Assembly: GCA_945957365.1 (NCBI GenBank) | Contig: CAMFKI010000005.1 | Location: 62,001-126,000 of the forward strand | From: an uncultured Alphaproteobacteria bacterium | GTDB lineage: Bacteria > Pseudomonadota > Alphaproteobacteria > Rhizobiales > Aestuariivirgaceae | Direction: 5' to 3' | DNA length: 64,000 nt | Part shown: in pieces, positions 46,548 through 54,408 of the stretch | Layout of the letters: each line of letters starts with the position of its first letter | How positions within the stretch are numbered: the first letter of the stretch is position 1 | The notes under the pieces: model-generated | Database searches by the model: none | What the model was told of the DNA's origin: nothing | Seen by the model: only the letters and a program-made list of their open reading frames with translations | Translations under genes and position numbers: made by a program

Positions 46548-47291
46548 ATGGAACTCCGCGTCGCTGCCACCGAATGGTACGAAACCTTGAGCTTCGCCGA
46601 TGGCGTGACGCTGATCCACGAGCCGTGGATCAAGCCCTTCTTCCGCTGCAACATCTGGCACGTGCGGGGCCGCGACCGCGACCTGCTGTTCGATTCAGGC
46701 CTTGGCCACTTCAGCCTGCGCGCCCATGTGCCGCTGGTGGCCGAGCGCGAGGTGGCCTGCGTCGCGAGCCACACCCACTTCGACCACATCGGCTGCCACC
46801 ACGAGTTCGGCCGCTGTGCGGTGCATTCGGCGGAAGCCGCGATCCTCGCCGACCCGCGCAATGACCTGATCCTCGCCCATTACGCCACCGACGAGATGTT
46901 CATCCGCCAGCCGCAAGGCTGGGATCAGACGAGCTATCATGTGAAGCCGGCCGAGGTCGGCCGCGTGCTCGAAAACGGCGATGTCGTCGACCTCGGCGAC
47001 CGCGCCTTCGAGGTGGTGCACACGCCGGGCCATTCGCCCGGCGGCATCGGCCTGTTCGAGGCGAAGACCGGAACTTTCCTGTCGGGCGACATCATCTATG
47101 ACGGCCTGCTGATCGACGACGCCTATCATTCCGACGTGCCCACCTATGTGGAGACGATGGAGCGCCTGCGGCAGCTTCCCGTCTCGATCGTCCACGGCGG
47201 CCACTTCCCCAGCTTCGGCCCGATTCGCTTTCGCCAGCTGATCGACGACTATGTCACGGGCCACAGGAAGCCTGGCTGCCACCTGGCTTGA
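46548..47291 (+). CDS. Metallo-beta-lactamase-fold hydrolase
   Basis: A 247-residue cytosolic hydrolase. The metal site reads SHTHFDHIGCHHEF (HxHxDH, about 74-87), with further ligands in HTPGHSPGGIGLFE (His about 159), LSGDIIYDG (Asp about 179) and HGGHFPSF near the C terminus (about 222). All ligands for a two-metal site are present. It starts 3 bases after the ATPase stop with an AAGG site, so it belongs to the importer operon. Its target is probably a hydrolysable bond in the imported molecule, for example a lactone, thioester or phosphodiester (inference). Confidence 0.88.
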   Translation: MELRVAATEWYETLSFADGVTLIHEPWIKPFFRCNIWHVRGRDRDLLFDSGLGHFSLRAHVPLVAEREVACVASHTHFDHIGCHHEFGRCAVHSAEAAILADPRNDLILAHYATDEMFIRQPQGWDQTSYHVKPAEVGRVLENGDVVDLGDRAFEVVHTPGHSPGGIGLFEAKTGTFLSGDIIYDGLLIDDAYHSDVPTYVETMERLRQLPVSIVHGGHFPSFGPIRFRQLIDDYVTGHRKPGCHLA

Positions 47292-47339
47292 CGGACGGAC
47301 ACACCGCATGAGAACGGCAGCGGCGGGACTCGCGGAACG

Positions 47340-47512
47340 AGGCCCTCATCCGCCCTTCGGGCACCTTCTCCCATTGCTGCGCAACGGGAGAAGGGGACGG
47401 AACGGACAGATTGCCTTCCAGTCCTTGCCAAGTAAGTAAGCCGCATCGGCTCCAGTCCCTTCTCCCGTCCGCAAGATGGGAGAAGGTGGCCGAAAGGCCG
47501 GATGAGGGCTCG
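47340..47512. repeat. Pair of inverted RIME-like intergenic repeat units
   Basis: Two related units of about 53 bases face each other (47342-47397 and 47457-47509). Each contains a stem CCTTCTCCC / GGGAGAAGG and the edge sequence CCCTCATCCG, the pattern of the RIME-type repeats of rhizobia. They fill the gap between the convergent hydrolase and cyclopropane synthase genes, with about 60 unrelated bases between them. I see no gene here. Confidence 0.8.
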
Positions 47513-47528
47513 TGCCGCACGACGGCTC

Positions 47529-48758
47529 TTACTGGTGACCGCCGTCGCGCCTCAGCAGGTCCCGCTCGGCATCCATCATGTAGTCGCGTTGCAGCGGCAG
47601 GGTGTCCACCGCCTTGGCGAGCTGGATCTGGAACACCATGTGCTTGAAGTAACGGAAGCTCAGTTCGCTGGTGATGAGATAGAACTCCCACATCCGGCAG
47701 AACCTCTCGCCCAGCAGGTCCTTCGCCTTGTCGCGATTGGCCTCGAACCGGTCGTACCAGGCGCGCAGCGTCTCGGCGTAATGCAGCCGCCAGATTTCGG
47801 TGTCGGTGACCCATAGTCCCGACGACTCGATCGCCGCGAAGGTTTCCGACAGCGCCGGCGAATAGCCGCCGGGGAAGATGTATTTGCGCAGCCACCTGCC
47901 CGTCGTGCCCGGCCCGCCCTTGCGGCCGATGGCATGAACCAGCGCCACGCCGCCAGGCGCGAGCAGGCTCTGGATCTTGCCGAAATACTGCCGGAAGTAG
48001 GAAATGCCGACATGCTCGAACATCCCGATCGACACGATGCGGTCGAACGAGCCTGCAACGTCGCGATAGTCCGTGAACGCGAAGCTGATCCGGTGGCCGA
48101 GGCCCAGCTCATCGGCCCGCTGCTGCGCCAGCGCCAGCTGCTCCTGGGACAGTGTCACGCCGGTGACGTGAACGTCGAAGTTCTGCGCCAGGTAGATCGC
48201 CATGCCGCCCCAGCCGCAGCCGATGTCGAGCACGCGCTGCCCCGGCCTCAGGTCGAGTTTCGACGCGATGTGGCGGAGCTTGTTCTGCTGGGCTTCCTCC
48301 AGCGTGTCGGAGGGCGAACGGAAATAGGCGCAGGAATAATTCATGCCGCTATCGAGGAACAGGCCGTAGAGCTCGTTCGAGAGGTCATAGTGGTGCGCCA
48401 CGTTTTCGCGCGACTTGACCAGCGTATTGCGCTGCCAGAGCGACTTCAGCCGCTTGGCCACGCGGCGCAGCGGCTTCTGGACGGCCAGCTTGCGCGACCC
48501 GCCGCGGTTGATGGCGAACAGCGTCAGGAAATCGCGCAGGCTTCCCTGCTCGATGTTGAGCGTGCCGTCCATGTAGGCTTCGCCCGCCTTGAGGTCCGGG
48601 TTCCACACGAGGGCCTTGTAGAGCGCGCGATCATGCAGCCGGACGCGCGCAAAGGGCTCGGGCGTTGCGCCATAGCGGTGGAGATTGCCCTCCGCGTCCA
48701 CGACCTCGAGCGTGCCGGTCTTGATGATCCGCGTCAGCATTGCGTTCAGGAGCTTCAT
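47529..48758 (-). CDS. cfa: Cyclopropane-fatty-acyl-phospholipid synthase
   Basis: A 409-residue SAM-dependent enzyme that adds a methylene bridge to unsaturated acyl chains of membrane phospholipids. The N-terminal part carries the DNPDLKAGEAYMDG-like segment (WNPDLKAGEAYMDGTLN). The catalytic domain shows HYDLSNELYGLFLD, SCAYF, the SAM site VLDIGCGWGGMAIYLA (about 182-197) and SIGMFEHVG. Full length for the family. The ATG at 48758 has GAGG about 11 bases upstream. It is transcribed alone, between repeats and a terminator. Confidence 0.95.
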   Translation of the reverse strand: MKLLNAMLTRIIKTGTLEVVDAEGNLHRYGATPEPFARVRLHDRALYKALVWNPDLKAGEAYMDGTLNIEQGSLRDFLTLFAINRGGSRKLAVQKPLRRVAKRLKSLWQRNTLVKSRENVAHHYDLSNELYGLFLDSGMNYSCAYFRSPSDTLEEAQQNKLRHIASKLDLRPGQRVLDIGCGWGGMAIYLAQNFDVHVTGVTLSQEQLALAQQRADELGLGHRISFAFTDYRDVAGSFDRIVSIGMFEHVGISYFRQYFGKIQSLLAPGGVALVHAIGRKGGPGTTGRWLRKYIFPGGYSPALSETFAAIESSGLWVTDTEIWRLHYAETLRAWYDRFEANRDKAKDLLGERFCRMWEFYLITSELSFRYFKHMVFQIQLAKAVDTLPLQRDYMMDAERDLLRRDGGHQ

Positions 48759-48849
48759 CGGACCGTATTCCTCGCCACGCCGCGACACGGCGTGCCCGGC
48801 TTCGGGACTGCTCTAGCCGCCCGGATGCCCGATGACAACTTGCTCGCCA

Positions 48850-48879
48850 AAAAGGGAACCGCCGGGACAGGCCCGGCGA
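48850..48879 (-). terminator. Probable terminator of the DJ-1/PfpI gene
   Basis: CGCCGGG and CCCGGCG pair around a 5-base loop (48861-48879). On the minus strand a T run (positions 48854-48850) follows after six bases. It lies 30 bases after the DJ-1/PfpI stop. Confidence 0.55.
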
Positions 48880-48908
48880 TTTCGATGCAGGGAGGATGGG
48901 TCGGAGGC

Positions 48909-49661
48909 TTACGCCACCAGTTGCTTCACCAGCGCGCCCACCAGGCGCGGCAGGTCGTAGGGGAAGCGGGCGGTGATCAGGTTGCCGTCCACCACCACGG
49001 GCTCGTCCAGCACTGTGGCGCCGGCATTGGCGAGGTCGGGGTGGATGTTCCACACCGCGGTGGCCTTCTTGCCCTTGAGGATGCCGGCACTCACCATCAC
49101 CCACTGGCCATGGCAGATGGCGCAGGTGGGCTTGCCGGAGGCCAGCATGTCCTGGACGAATTTCTGCGCGTGCTTGTCGGCGCGCAGCGCATCGGGGTTC
49201 CAGCAGCCGCCGGGGAAGAGGCAGGCGTCGTAATCGGCGATCTTCGCCTCGTCCATGTAGCAGTCGATCTCGAGCCAGCCGGCGTTCTCCATCAGGCGGA
49301 TGGCCAGCACATGGGTCTTGGTGAGGGGCGGGAAGCGCAGGCCCAGCGTCGGATGGAACTCGCCGATGCGCGGGGCCACCACGTGGACGGTTGCGCCATG
49401 CTCGGTCAGCCACTTCATCGCGCCGGTGATCTCCACCTCCTCGACACCGTTGGTGCAGCAGATGGCGATCTTCTTGCCCTTGAGCAGCTCCGGGTTCGAC
49501 GGCGGATCGAACAGGAAGTGATGGAGCTCGCGGTTGAGCTCGCCATCGGCCGAGACCAGAAGCTCGGTCGAGATCGACGGCACCGGCGAGGGCGTCATGA
49601 AGGCCTGGGCGCGCAGCAGGGCGGCATTGGTGGCGGAAGCGGGTTCGTGCGGCTTGTTCAT
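48909..49661 (-). CDS. DJ-1/PfpI family type 1 glutamine amidotransferase-like protein
   Basis: A 250-residue cytosolic protein. The nucleophile elbow is AICHGQWVMVSAG (Cys about 169), as in PfpI/YhbO-type proteins, and an acidic partner is likely in VEEVEITGAMKWL. FPGGCWNPDALR is the oxyanion region. The first 45 residues are an extra N-terminal extension. Members act as glyoxalase-like or protein-repair enzymes or have stress roles; the exact one is open. ATG at 49661 with a GAGGAGG site. Divergent from the epimerase operon. Confidence 0.88.
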   Translation of the reverse strand: MNKPHEPASATNAALLRAQAFMTPSPVPSISTELLVSADGELNRELHHFLFDPPSNPELLKGKKIAICCTNGVEEVEITGAMKWLTEHGATVHVVAPRIGEFHPTLGLRFPPLTKTHVLAIRLMENAGWLEIDCYMDEAKIADYDACLFPGGCWNPDALRADKHAQKFVQDMLASGKPTCAICHGQWVMVSAGILKGKKATAVWNIHPDLANAGATVLDEPVVVDGNLITARFPYDLPRLVGALVKQLVA

Positions 49662-49761
49662 CTCGTGGTCCTCCTCGGTTCTGATTTTGCAAGACGTATA
49701 TCAGGAATTGACAAGCGGCGCGAGACGGTTTGTCCTGTGTTCCTTGCTTGGGAGGGCACCG

Positions 49762-50604
49762 ATGAAGCTTGGTTTCAATCTGCTGCTGTGGACCCCGCAC
49801 GTCACGCTTGCGCATGAACCCATTTTGCGGGCGCTGAAGAAGACGGGCTATGACGGCGTCGAAATTCCGATGTTCGAGGGCGATGCCGAGCACTACGCGA
49901 AGCTCGGCGAATTGCTCGACAGGATCGGCCTCGAGCGTTCGGTGGTGAGCGTCATCCAGGGCAAGAACCCGCTGTCGCCCGACAAGGCGAGCCAGGCCGC
50001 CGCCCTCGACTATGCCAAATGGACGGTGGACTGCAGTGCGGCCCTGGGCGCGCCCATCCTCGGCGGCCCGATGCATTCGGAGCTGGGCTATTTCTCCGGT
50101 AGTCCCGCCACCGCCGCCGAGCGCAAGCGGGCGCTTTCCTTCCACAAGAAGGCCGGCGACTATGCGGGCAAGAAGGGCATCACCTTCGCGCTCGAGGCGC
50201 TGAACCGCTTCGAATGCTATTTCCTGAATACGATGCAGCAGCTGAACGACTACCTCGACGAGGTCAACCACCCGCATATCCAGGGCATGTACGACACCTT
50301 CCACTGCAACATCGAGGAGAAGGACCCCGTGGGGGCGATCAAGACCATTCGCCCACACATGGTCCACGTCCACATTTCCGAGAACGACCGCGGCACGCCC
50401 GGCAAGGGCCATGTGCCATGGGCCGAGACCTACAAGGCGCTGAAGAAGGCGAAGTATGACGGCTGGCTCACCATCGAGGCCTTCGGCCGCTCCATGCCGG
50501 CACTCGCCGCCGCCACCCGCGTGTGGCGCGACTTCGCGCCGACGCCCGAGAAAGTCTACAAGCTGGGCTTCCGCAACATGAAGCAGGGCTGGGCAAAGGC
50601 GTGA
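49762..50604 (+). CDS. Sugar phosphate isomerase/epimerase, ketose 3-epimerase-like
   Basis: A 280-residue TIM-barrel enzyme. The ligand set of D-tagatose/D-psicose 3-epimerases is visible: Glu in ALEALNRFECYFLNT (about 149), Asp-His in MYDTFHCNIEEKDP (about 182), a further acidic/His stretch HVHISENDRGTPGKGHVPW (about 205-223) and Glu in GWLTIEAFG (about 237). Such genes are often labelled hydroxypyruvate isomerase, but the metal-site pattern fits a ketose epimerase better. ATG at 49762 with a GGGAGG site. It heads a three-gene coupled operon. Confidence 0.88.
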   Translation: MKLGFNLLLWTPHVTLAHEPILRALKKTGYDGVEIPMFEGDAEHYAKLGELLDRIGLERSVVSVIQGKNPLSPDKASQAAALDYAKWTVDCSAALGAPILGGPMHSELGYFSGSPATAAERKRALSFHKKAGDYAGKKGITFALEALNRFECYFLNTMQQLNDYLDEVNHPHIQGMYDTFHCNIEEKDPVGAIKTIRPHMVHVHISENDRGTPGKGHVPWAETYKALKKAKYDGWLTIEAFGRSMPALAAATRVWRDFAPTPEKVYKLGFRNMKQGWAKA

Positions 50605-51815
50605 AGGAGGGCGTGAAGCCGGTCCACGTCATCGGCACCTGCGATACCAAGGAGGCGGAACTCCGCTATGCAGTGGAGCAGGTGCAGAAGGCGGGGGCCC
50701 CTGCCCTGCTGGTCGACATTTCCACGACGCCGAGCACGGCCAAGGCCGACGTGACGCCGGAGATGGTGGCGCGGCACCACCCGCAGGGTGCCGACGCGGT
50801 GCTCGGCCATGCCGACCGCGGCAAGGCCGTCACCGCCATGGCGGCCGCACTCGGCCGCTACCTGCTGTCGCGCGATGACATCGGCGCGGTGCTGGGGCTG
50901 GGCGGCGGCGGCAACACCTCCATGGTGACGGAGGCGATGCGGGCGTTGCCCATCGGGGTGCCGAAGCTGATGGTCTCCACCATGGCGTCGGGCAATGTGG
51001 CGCCCTACGTCGGCCCCACCGACATCATGATGATGCATGCGGTGGCCGATGTCGCGGGGCTCAACGCCATCACCCGCACCGTGATCGGCAATGCGGCCCA
51101 TGCGGCGGCGGGCATGGCGATGAACGCCATTCCGGCTTCGCAGCAGGCGAAGCGCGCCGTGGGCCTCACCATGTTCGGCGTCACCACGCCCTCGATCACG
51201 CAGATCCGCCACCTGATCGAGAACGACTGCGAATGCTTCGTCTTCCACGCCACCGGCACCGGGGGCCAGTGCCTCGAGAAGCTGATCGATTCAGGCCTCG
51301 TCACGGCGGCGCTCGACATCACCACGACCGAAGTCGCTGACCACCTCGTCGGCGGCGTGCTGGCCTGCACCGATGACCGCTTCGGCTCGGTGATCCGCAC
51401 GCGCATTCCCTGGGTCGGATCGGTGGGCGCCTGCGACATGGTGAACTTCGGCGGGCGCGAGACGGTGCCGGCACAGTTCAGCAGCCGGAACCTCTATGTC
51501 CACAACGCGCAGGTGACGCTGATGCGCACCACTGCCGACGAGAATGCCGCGATCGGTCGCTGGATCACCCAGCGCATCAACCGCATGGAAGGCCCGGTGC
51601 GCTTCCTGCTGCCGCTCCAGGGTGTTTCCGCAATCGATGCGCCGGGCAAGCCGTTCCACGATCCGGCTGCCGACGCAGCCCTGTTCACCGCCGTCCGCGA
51701 GACATGGAAGCCCGCACCCAACCGCCGGCTCATCGAGGTCGACGCCCACATCAATGACCCGGCCTTCGCCGAGGCCGCGGTGCACGCCTTCCGCGACATC
51801 ACCAGAGGACAGTAG
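50601..51815 (+). CDS. Tm-1-like ATP-binding domain protein (UPF0261)
   Basis: A 404-residue protein of the Tm-1/UPF0261 family, whose plant founder binds ATP and blocks a viral replicase; bacterial roles are not defined. Visible family segments: VIGTCDTKEAELRYAVEQV (N-terminal domain), LGLGGGGNTSMVTEAMRALP, MASGNVAPYVGPTDIMMMHAV, and in the C-terminal domain VFHATGTGGQCLEKLIDSG and CDMVNFGG. Start GTG at 50601 overlaps the epimerase stop as GTGA. The frame is open upstream but only inside the epimerase gene. Confidence 0.9.
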   Translation: MKEGVKPVHVIGTCDTKEAELRYAVEQVQKAGAPALLVDISTTPSTAKADVTPEMVARHHPQGADAVLGHADRGKAVTAMAAALGRYLLSRDDIGAVLGLGGGGNTSMVTEAMRALPIGVPKLMVSTMASGNVAPYVGPTDIMMMHAVADVAGLNAITRTVIGNAAHAAAGMAMNAIPASQQAKRAVGLTMFGVTTPSITQIRHLIENDCECFVFHATGTGGQCLEKLIDSGLVTAALDITTTEVADHLVGGVLACTDDRFGSVIRTRIPWVGSVGACDMVNFGGRETVPAQFSSRNLYVHNAQVTLMRTTADENAAIGRWITQRINRMEGPVRFLLPLQGVSAIDAPGKPFHDPAADAALFTAVRETWKPAPNRRLIEVDAHINDPAFAEAAVHAFRDITRGQ

Positions 51816-51816
51816 A

Positions 51817-52749
51817 ATGGCCCGCGCCTATGCTTCGATCATCCTGAAGGCTCCCGTCGAGACCGTGTGGTCCATCGTGCGCGACTTCAACGGCCTGCCG
51901 AACTGGACCGGCGTGACCGCGTCGAAGATCGAGAAGGGGCTCGACTCCGACGTCGTCGGCTGCATCCGCAACTTCCAGCTCGCCAATGGCGCAACGGTGC
52001 GCGAGCGCCTGCTGATGCTGGACGATGCGAAGCGCTGCTTCACCTATAATTTCGAGACGCCCGCCTTTCCGGTGAAGAACTACCTCGCCACCTTGCGGCT
52101 CTACCCCGTGACCCACACCGACCAGACCTTCGCCGAATGGGAGGCGACATTCGACGAGGCGCCGGGCGACGAGGGGAAATACGTGAAGATCGTGTCCGGG
52201 GACGTCTTCGCCGCAAACTTCAAGTCACTCGCCGCCCTGATCGCCAGGTCGAAGCCGCAGAAGCCCGCGGGTGCCGAACGCTGGAAAGGCTTCCAGCCCA
52301 ACAAGGTGTGGACCTCGCGCGTCATCAAGGCGCCGGTGGACGAGGTGTGGAAAGTGATGCGCGACTTTGCCGGCATGGGCGGCTGGCATGAGGAGATCAC
52401 GAAGATGCACATGCTGCGGCGGGTGCGCTCCGACAAGGTCTCCGGCATCCGCGACTTCTATTTCGGCGAAGGCCACCTGAACGAGGAGCTGCTTCACTTG
52501 GACGACATGGAGCGGAGCTTCTCCTACCGCATCACCAAGTGCGGGATTCCGTGGATGAACTATGTCTCGGGGCCCAGGCTGTGGCCGGTGACCGCCGACA
52601 ACACCACCTTCGGCGCCTGGACCGGTGACTGGGTGGCGAGCCCGCAGGACGACGTGGTGCTGATCCCGCGGACGGAGCAGAACGTGTATCAGCGCGCCTT
52701 CGCAGAACTGGAGCGGAATTTCTTCGGAAAGAAGAAGCGGGGGAAGTGA
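51817..52749 (+). CDS. Tandem SRPBCC (START-like) domain protein
   Basis: A 310-residue protein made of two similar SRPBCC (polyketide cyclase/dehydrase-like) domains, about 1-145 and 165-305. Each begins with the typical strand and helix: IILKAPVETVWSIVRDFNGLPNW in two pieces (IILKAPVETVWSIVRDF, then GLPNW), and VIKAPVDEVWKVMRDFAGM in the second. Both have the downstream RERLLMLDD / NEELLHLDD strand turn. The fold makes a deep hydrophobic pocket. ATG at 51817 lies one base after the UPF0261 stop, with an AGAGGA site. Ligand unknown. Confidence 0.88.
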   Translation: MARAYASIILKAPVETVWSIVRDFNGLPNWTGVTASKIEKGLDSDVVGCIRNFQLANGATVRERLLMLDDAKRCFTYNFETPAFPVKNYLATLRLYPVTHTDQTFAEWEATFDEAPGDEGKYVKIVSGDVFAANFKSLAALIARSKPQKPAGAERWKGFQPNKVWTSRVIKAPVDEVWKVMRDFAGMGGWHEEITKMHMLRRVRSDKVSGIRDFYFGEGHLNEELLHLDDMERSFSYRITKCGIPWMNYVSGPRLWPVTADNTTFGAWTGDWVASPQDDVVLIPRTEQNVYQRAFAELERNFFGKKKRGK

Positions 52750-52759
52750 CGGCCCAGCT

Positions 52760-52897
52760 CCCCTTCTCCCGTTGCGGCGCAATGGGAGAAGGTGGCCGAC
52801 AGGCCGGATGAGGGCCCTTTCCACCGGCACGACTCGCGGAGAGAGGCCCTCATCCGCCCTTCGGGCACCTTCTCCCATCCTGCGGACGGGAGAAGGA
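52760..52897. repeat. Second pair of inverted RIME-like repeat units
   Basis: Units at 52760-52816 and 52842-52897 match those at 47340-47512 but in the opposite arrangement. They again contain the stems CCTTCTCCC / GGGAGAAGG and edges CCCTCATCCG, and again fill a gap between convergent genes (SRPBCC and rhamnose mutarotase). Confidence 0.8.
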
Positions 52898-52905
52898 CGA
52901 GGTGT

Positions 52906-53235
52906 TCACTCCGTGTGGAACACGTCCTCCATCTCCGCCCACCATTCGCCATCCTTCCGCGTCTCGAAGGGCACCTGCATGGGGTCGGTAATCTTCCACC
53001 AGTCCTGCATGCGCGGGACGTCCGCCATCTTCTTCATGTCGGCTTCGAAGTCGTGGCCGTGATATTCCCAGTAGGCGAAGAGCATGTTCTCCGGCTCCTT
53101 GAGGAAGATCGTGTAGTTGCGGATGTTGGAATCGCGAATGGCCCTCAGCACCTCGGGCCACACCGCGGCGTGGATTCGCCTGTATTCCGGAATGACCTCC
53201 GGCTTGAGCTTGATGACGCGTCCCATTCTCTGCAT
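52906..53235 (-). CDS. rhaM: L-rhamnose mutarotase family protein
   Basis: A 109-residue protein that interconverts sugar anomers. The family core IPEYRRIHAAVWPEVLRAI, then NYTIFLKEPENMLFAYWEYH, matches the RhaM/RhaU fold, with the conserved His in RIHAAVWPE. ATG at 53235 has GGAGGG 8 bases upstream; an ATG three codons later is also possible. Its short divergent spacing from a short-chain dehydrogenase, and the sugar genes around, support a role in sugar use. The true sugar may not be rhamnose. Confidence 0.88.
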   Translation of the reverse strand: MQRMGRVIKLKPEVIPEYRRIHAAVWPEVLRAIRDSNIRNYTIFLKEPENMLFAYWEYHGHDFEADMKKMADVPRMQDWWKITDPMQVPFETRKDGEWWAEMEDVFHTE

Positions 53236-53309
53236 CCGAGCAGCCCTCCCATTGCCATTGACCGTTGCCGTCGCGCACGGGAAGATCGCCAAAAACCGGA
53301 GGGGATACA

Positions 53310-54080
53310 ATGGGCGAGTGGACGAAAAGATTCAGCCTCAAGGGCAAGCATGCGCTGGTGACGGGTGCGAGCAAGGGCATCGGCATGGAAACCTGCAAAG
53401 TGCTGGCCGATGCCGGGGCCGACATCGTGGCCGTGGGCCGCGACCGCGAGGGACTGGCCGAGGTCAAGCAGGCGGTCGAGGCGCTGGGGCGGCGCTGCGT
53501 GGCGATCTCCGCCGACATGGCCACCGCCGAGGGACCGGTGAAGGCCGCCCATGACGCGCTCGCCTCCTTCGGCGCCATCGACATCCTCGTCAACAATGCC
53601 GGCATCGCGCACATCGACAGGCTGGAGGATGTATCGATCGCCGACTGGGACGCCACCATGGCGGTGAACCTGCGGGCGCCCTTCCTGCTCGCCCGCGAGA
53701 TCGTGCCCGGCATGATCGAGCGGGGCGGCGGCAAGATCATCAACATCTCGTCGCAGGCCGGCGTCGTCGGCCTCGAGGGCCATGCCGCCTACTGCGCCTC
53801 GAAAGGCGGCCTCAACATGCTGAGCAAGGTGATGACGGTGGAGTGGGCGAGGCACAACATCCAGATCAACACCGTCTGCCCGACGGTGATTCTCACGCCG
53901 ATGGGCGAACAGGTGTGGGGCCAGCCGGAGAAGGGCGACCCGATGAAGGCGAAGATCCCCGGCGGCCGGTTCGGGAAGCCGATGGAGGTGGCGGACGCGG
54001 TGCTGTTCCTCGCATCCTCGGCGTCCGACATGATCTGCGGGCACGATCTGCTGGTGGATGGCGGATACACGGCGATCTGA
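53310..54080 (+). CDS. SDR family oxidoreductase (sugar/polyol dehydrogenase-like)
   Basis: A 256-residue short-chain dehydrogenase. TGASKGIG (about 18-25) binds the cofactor, NNAG (about 95-98) and the catalytic S..YCASK (Tyr about 161) are all present, ending in GHDLLVDGGYTAI. VGRDRE after the second strand (Arg) slightly favours NADPH. The ATG at 53310 has a GGAGGGG site. It is divergent from rhaM with 74 bases between starts. A polyol or sugar substrate is likely from context. Confidence 0.9.
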   Translation: MGEWTKRFSLKGKHALVTGASKGIGMETCKVLADAGADIVAVGRDREGLAEVKQAVEALGRRCVAISADMATAEGPVKAAHDALASFGAIDILVNNAGIAHIDRLEDVSIADWDATMAVNLRAPFLLAREIVPGMIERGGGKIINISSQAGVVGLEGHAAYCASKGGLNMLSKVMTVEWARHNIQINTVCPTVILTPMGEQVWGQPEKGDPMKAKIPGGRFGKPMEVADAVLFLASSASDMICGHDLLVDGGYTAI

Positions 54081-54143
54081 CCACCGGGCCAGGCCGTCCG
54101 CTGCGCAATTTCGCCGGGGTGACGGCACGACGGGCCGCGGCGG

Positions 54144-54357
54144 TTACCTCTTCCGTGCCCTGTCGATTTCACTCATGTCCTGGTTCTCGATCAGTTGGCG
54201 CTGGTCGTCGTCCAACACCACCGCGTACTCCTCCTCGGAGAAGCCGATGTCGGGATCGGCCCCGGGCTTCTGCTCCAGGGCGCGGTCGCCCATGCGGCCC
54301 TTTTGGACTTCCTGCCCGGACGAGGTCCGGATTTACCTGGCTTTGCTTCTTCGGCAT
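54144..54357 (-). pseudogene. Small acidic protein gene apparently broken by a single-base frameshift
   Basis: A strong GAGGAG site 7 bases before the ATG at 54357 opens a frame beginning MPKKQSQVNPDLVRAGSPKG, which then turns into a long Arg/Pro/Gly run with no protein character. From about 54296 the next frame reads a convincing acidic tail, GRMGDRALEQKPGADPDIGF then SEEEYAVVLDDDQRQLIENQ and DMSEIDRARKR, ending in TAA at 54144. Removing one base from the AAAAGGG run near 54305 joins the two parts into one 70-residue protein. It may be a pseudogene or a sequencing error. Alternatively a 49-residue protein begins at the ATG at 54293. Function unknown. Confidence 0.55.
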
Positions 54358-54408
54358 GGCGGACTCCTCTTCGACGTTCCAATGCGGAACGGCTCAAGGG
54401 AGTTCCGC

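Noticed and set aside
47340..47512. A CRISPR-like or phage attachment structure suggested by repeated units
   Set aside because: The units are inverted, only two per locus, and match dispersed rhizobial palindromic repeats. There are no regular spacers, cas genes or integrase.
51544..51816. Upstream extension of the SRPBCC reading frame into the UPF0261 gene
   Set aside because: The extension is the UPF0261 coding sequence in another frame and has no homology-like features. The ATG at 51817 has a good ribosome site.
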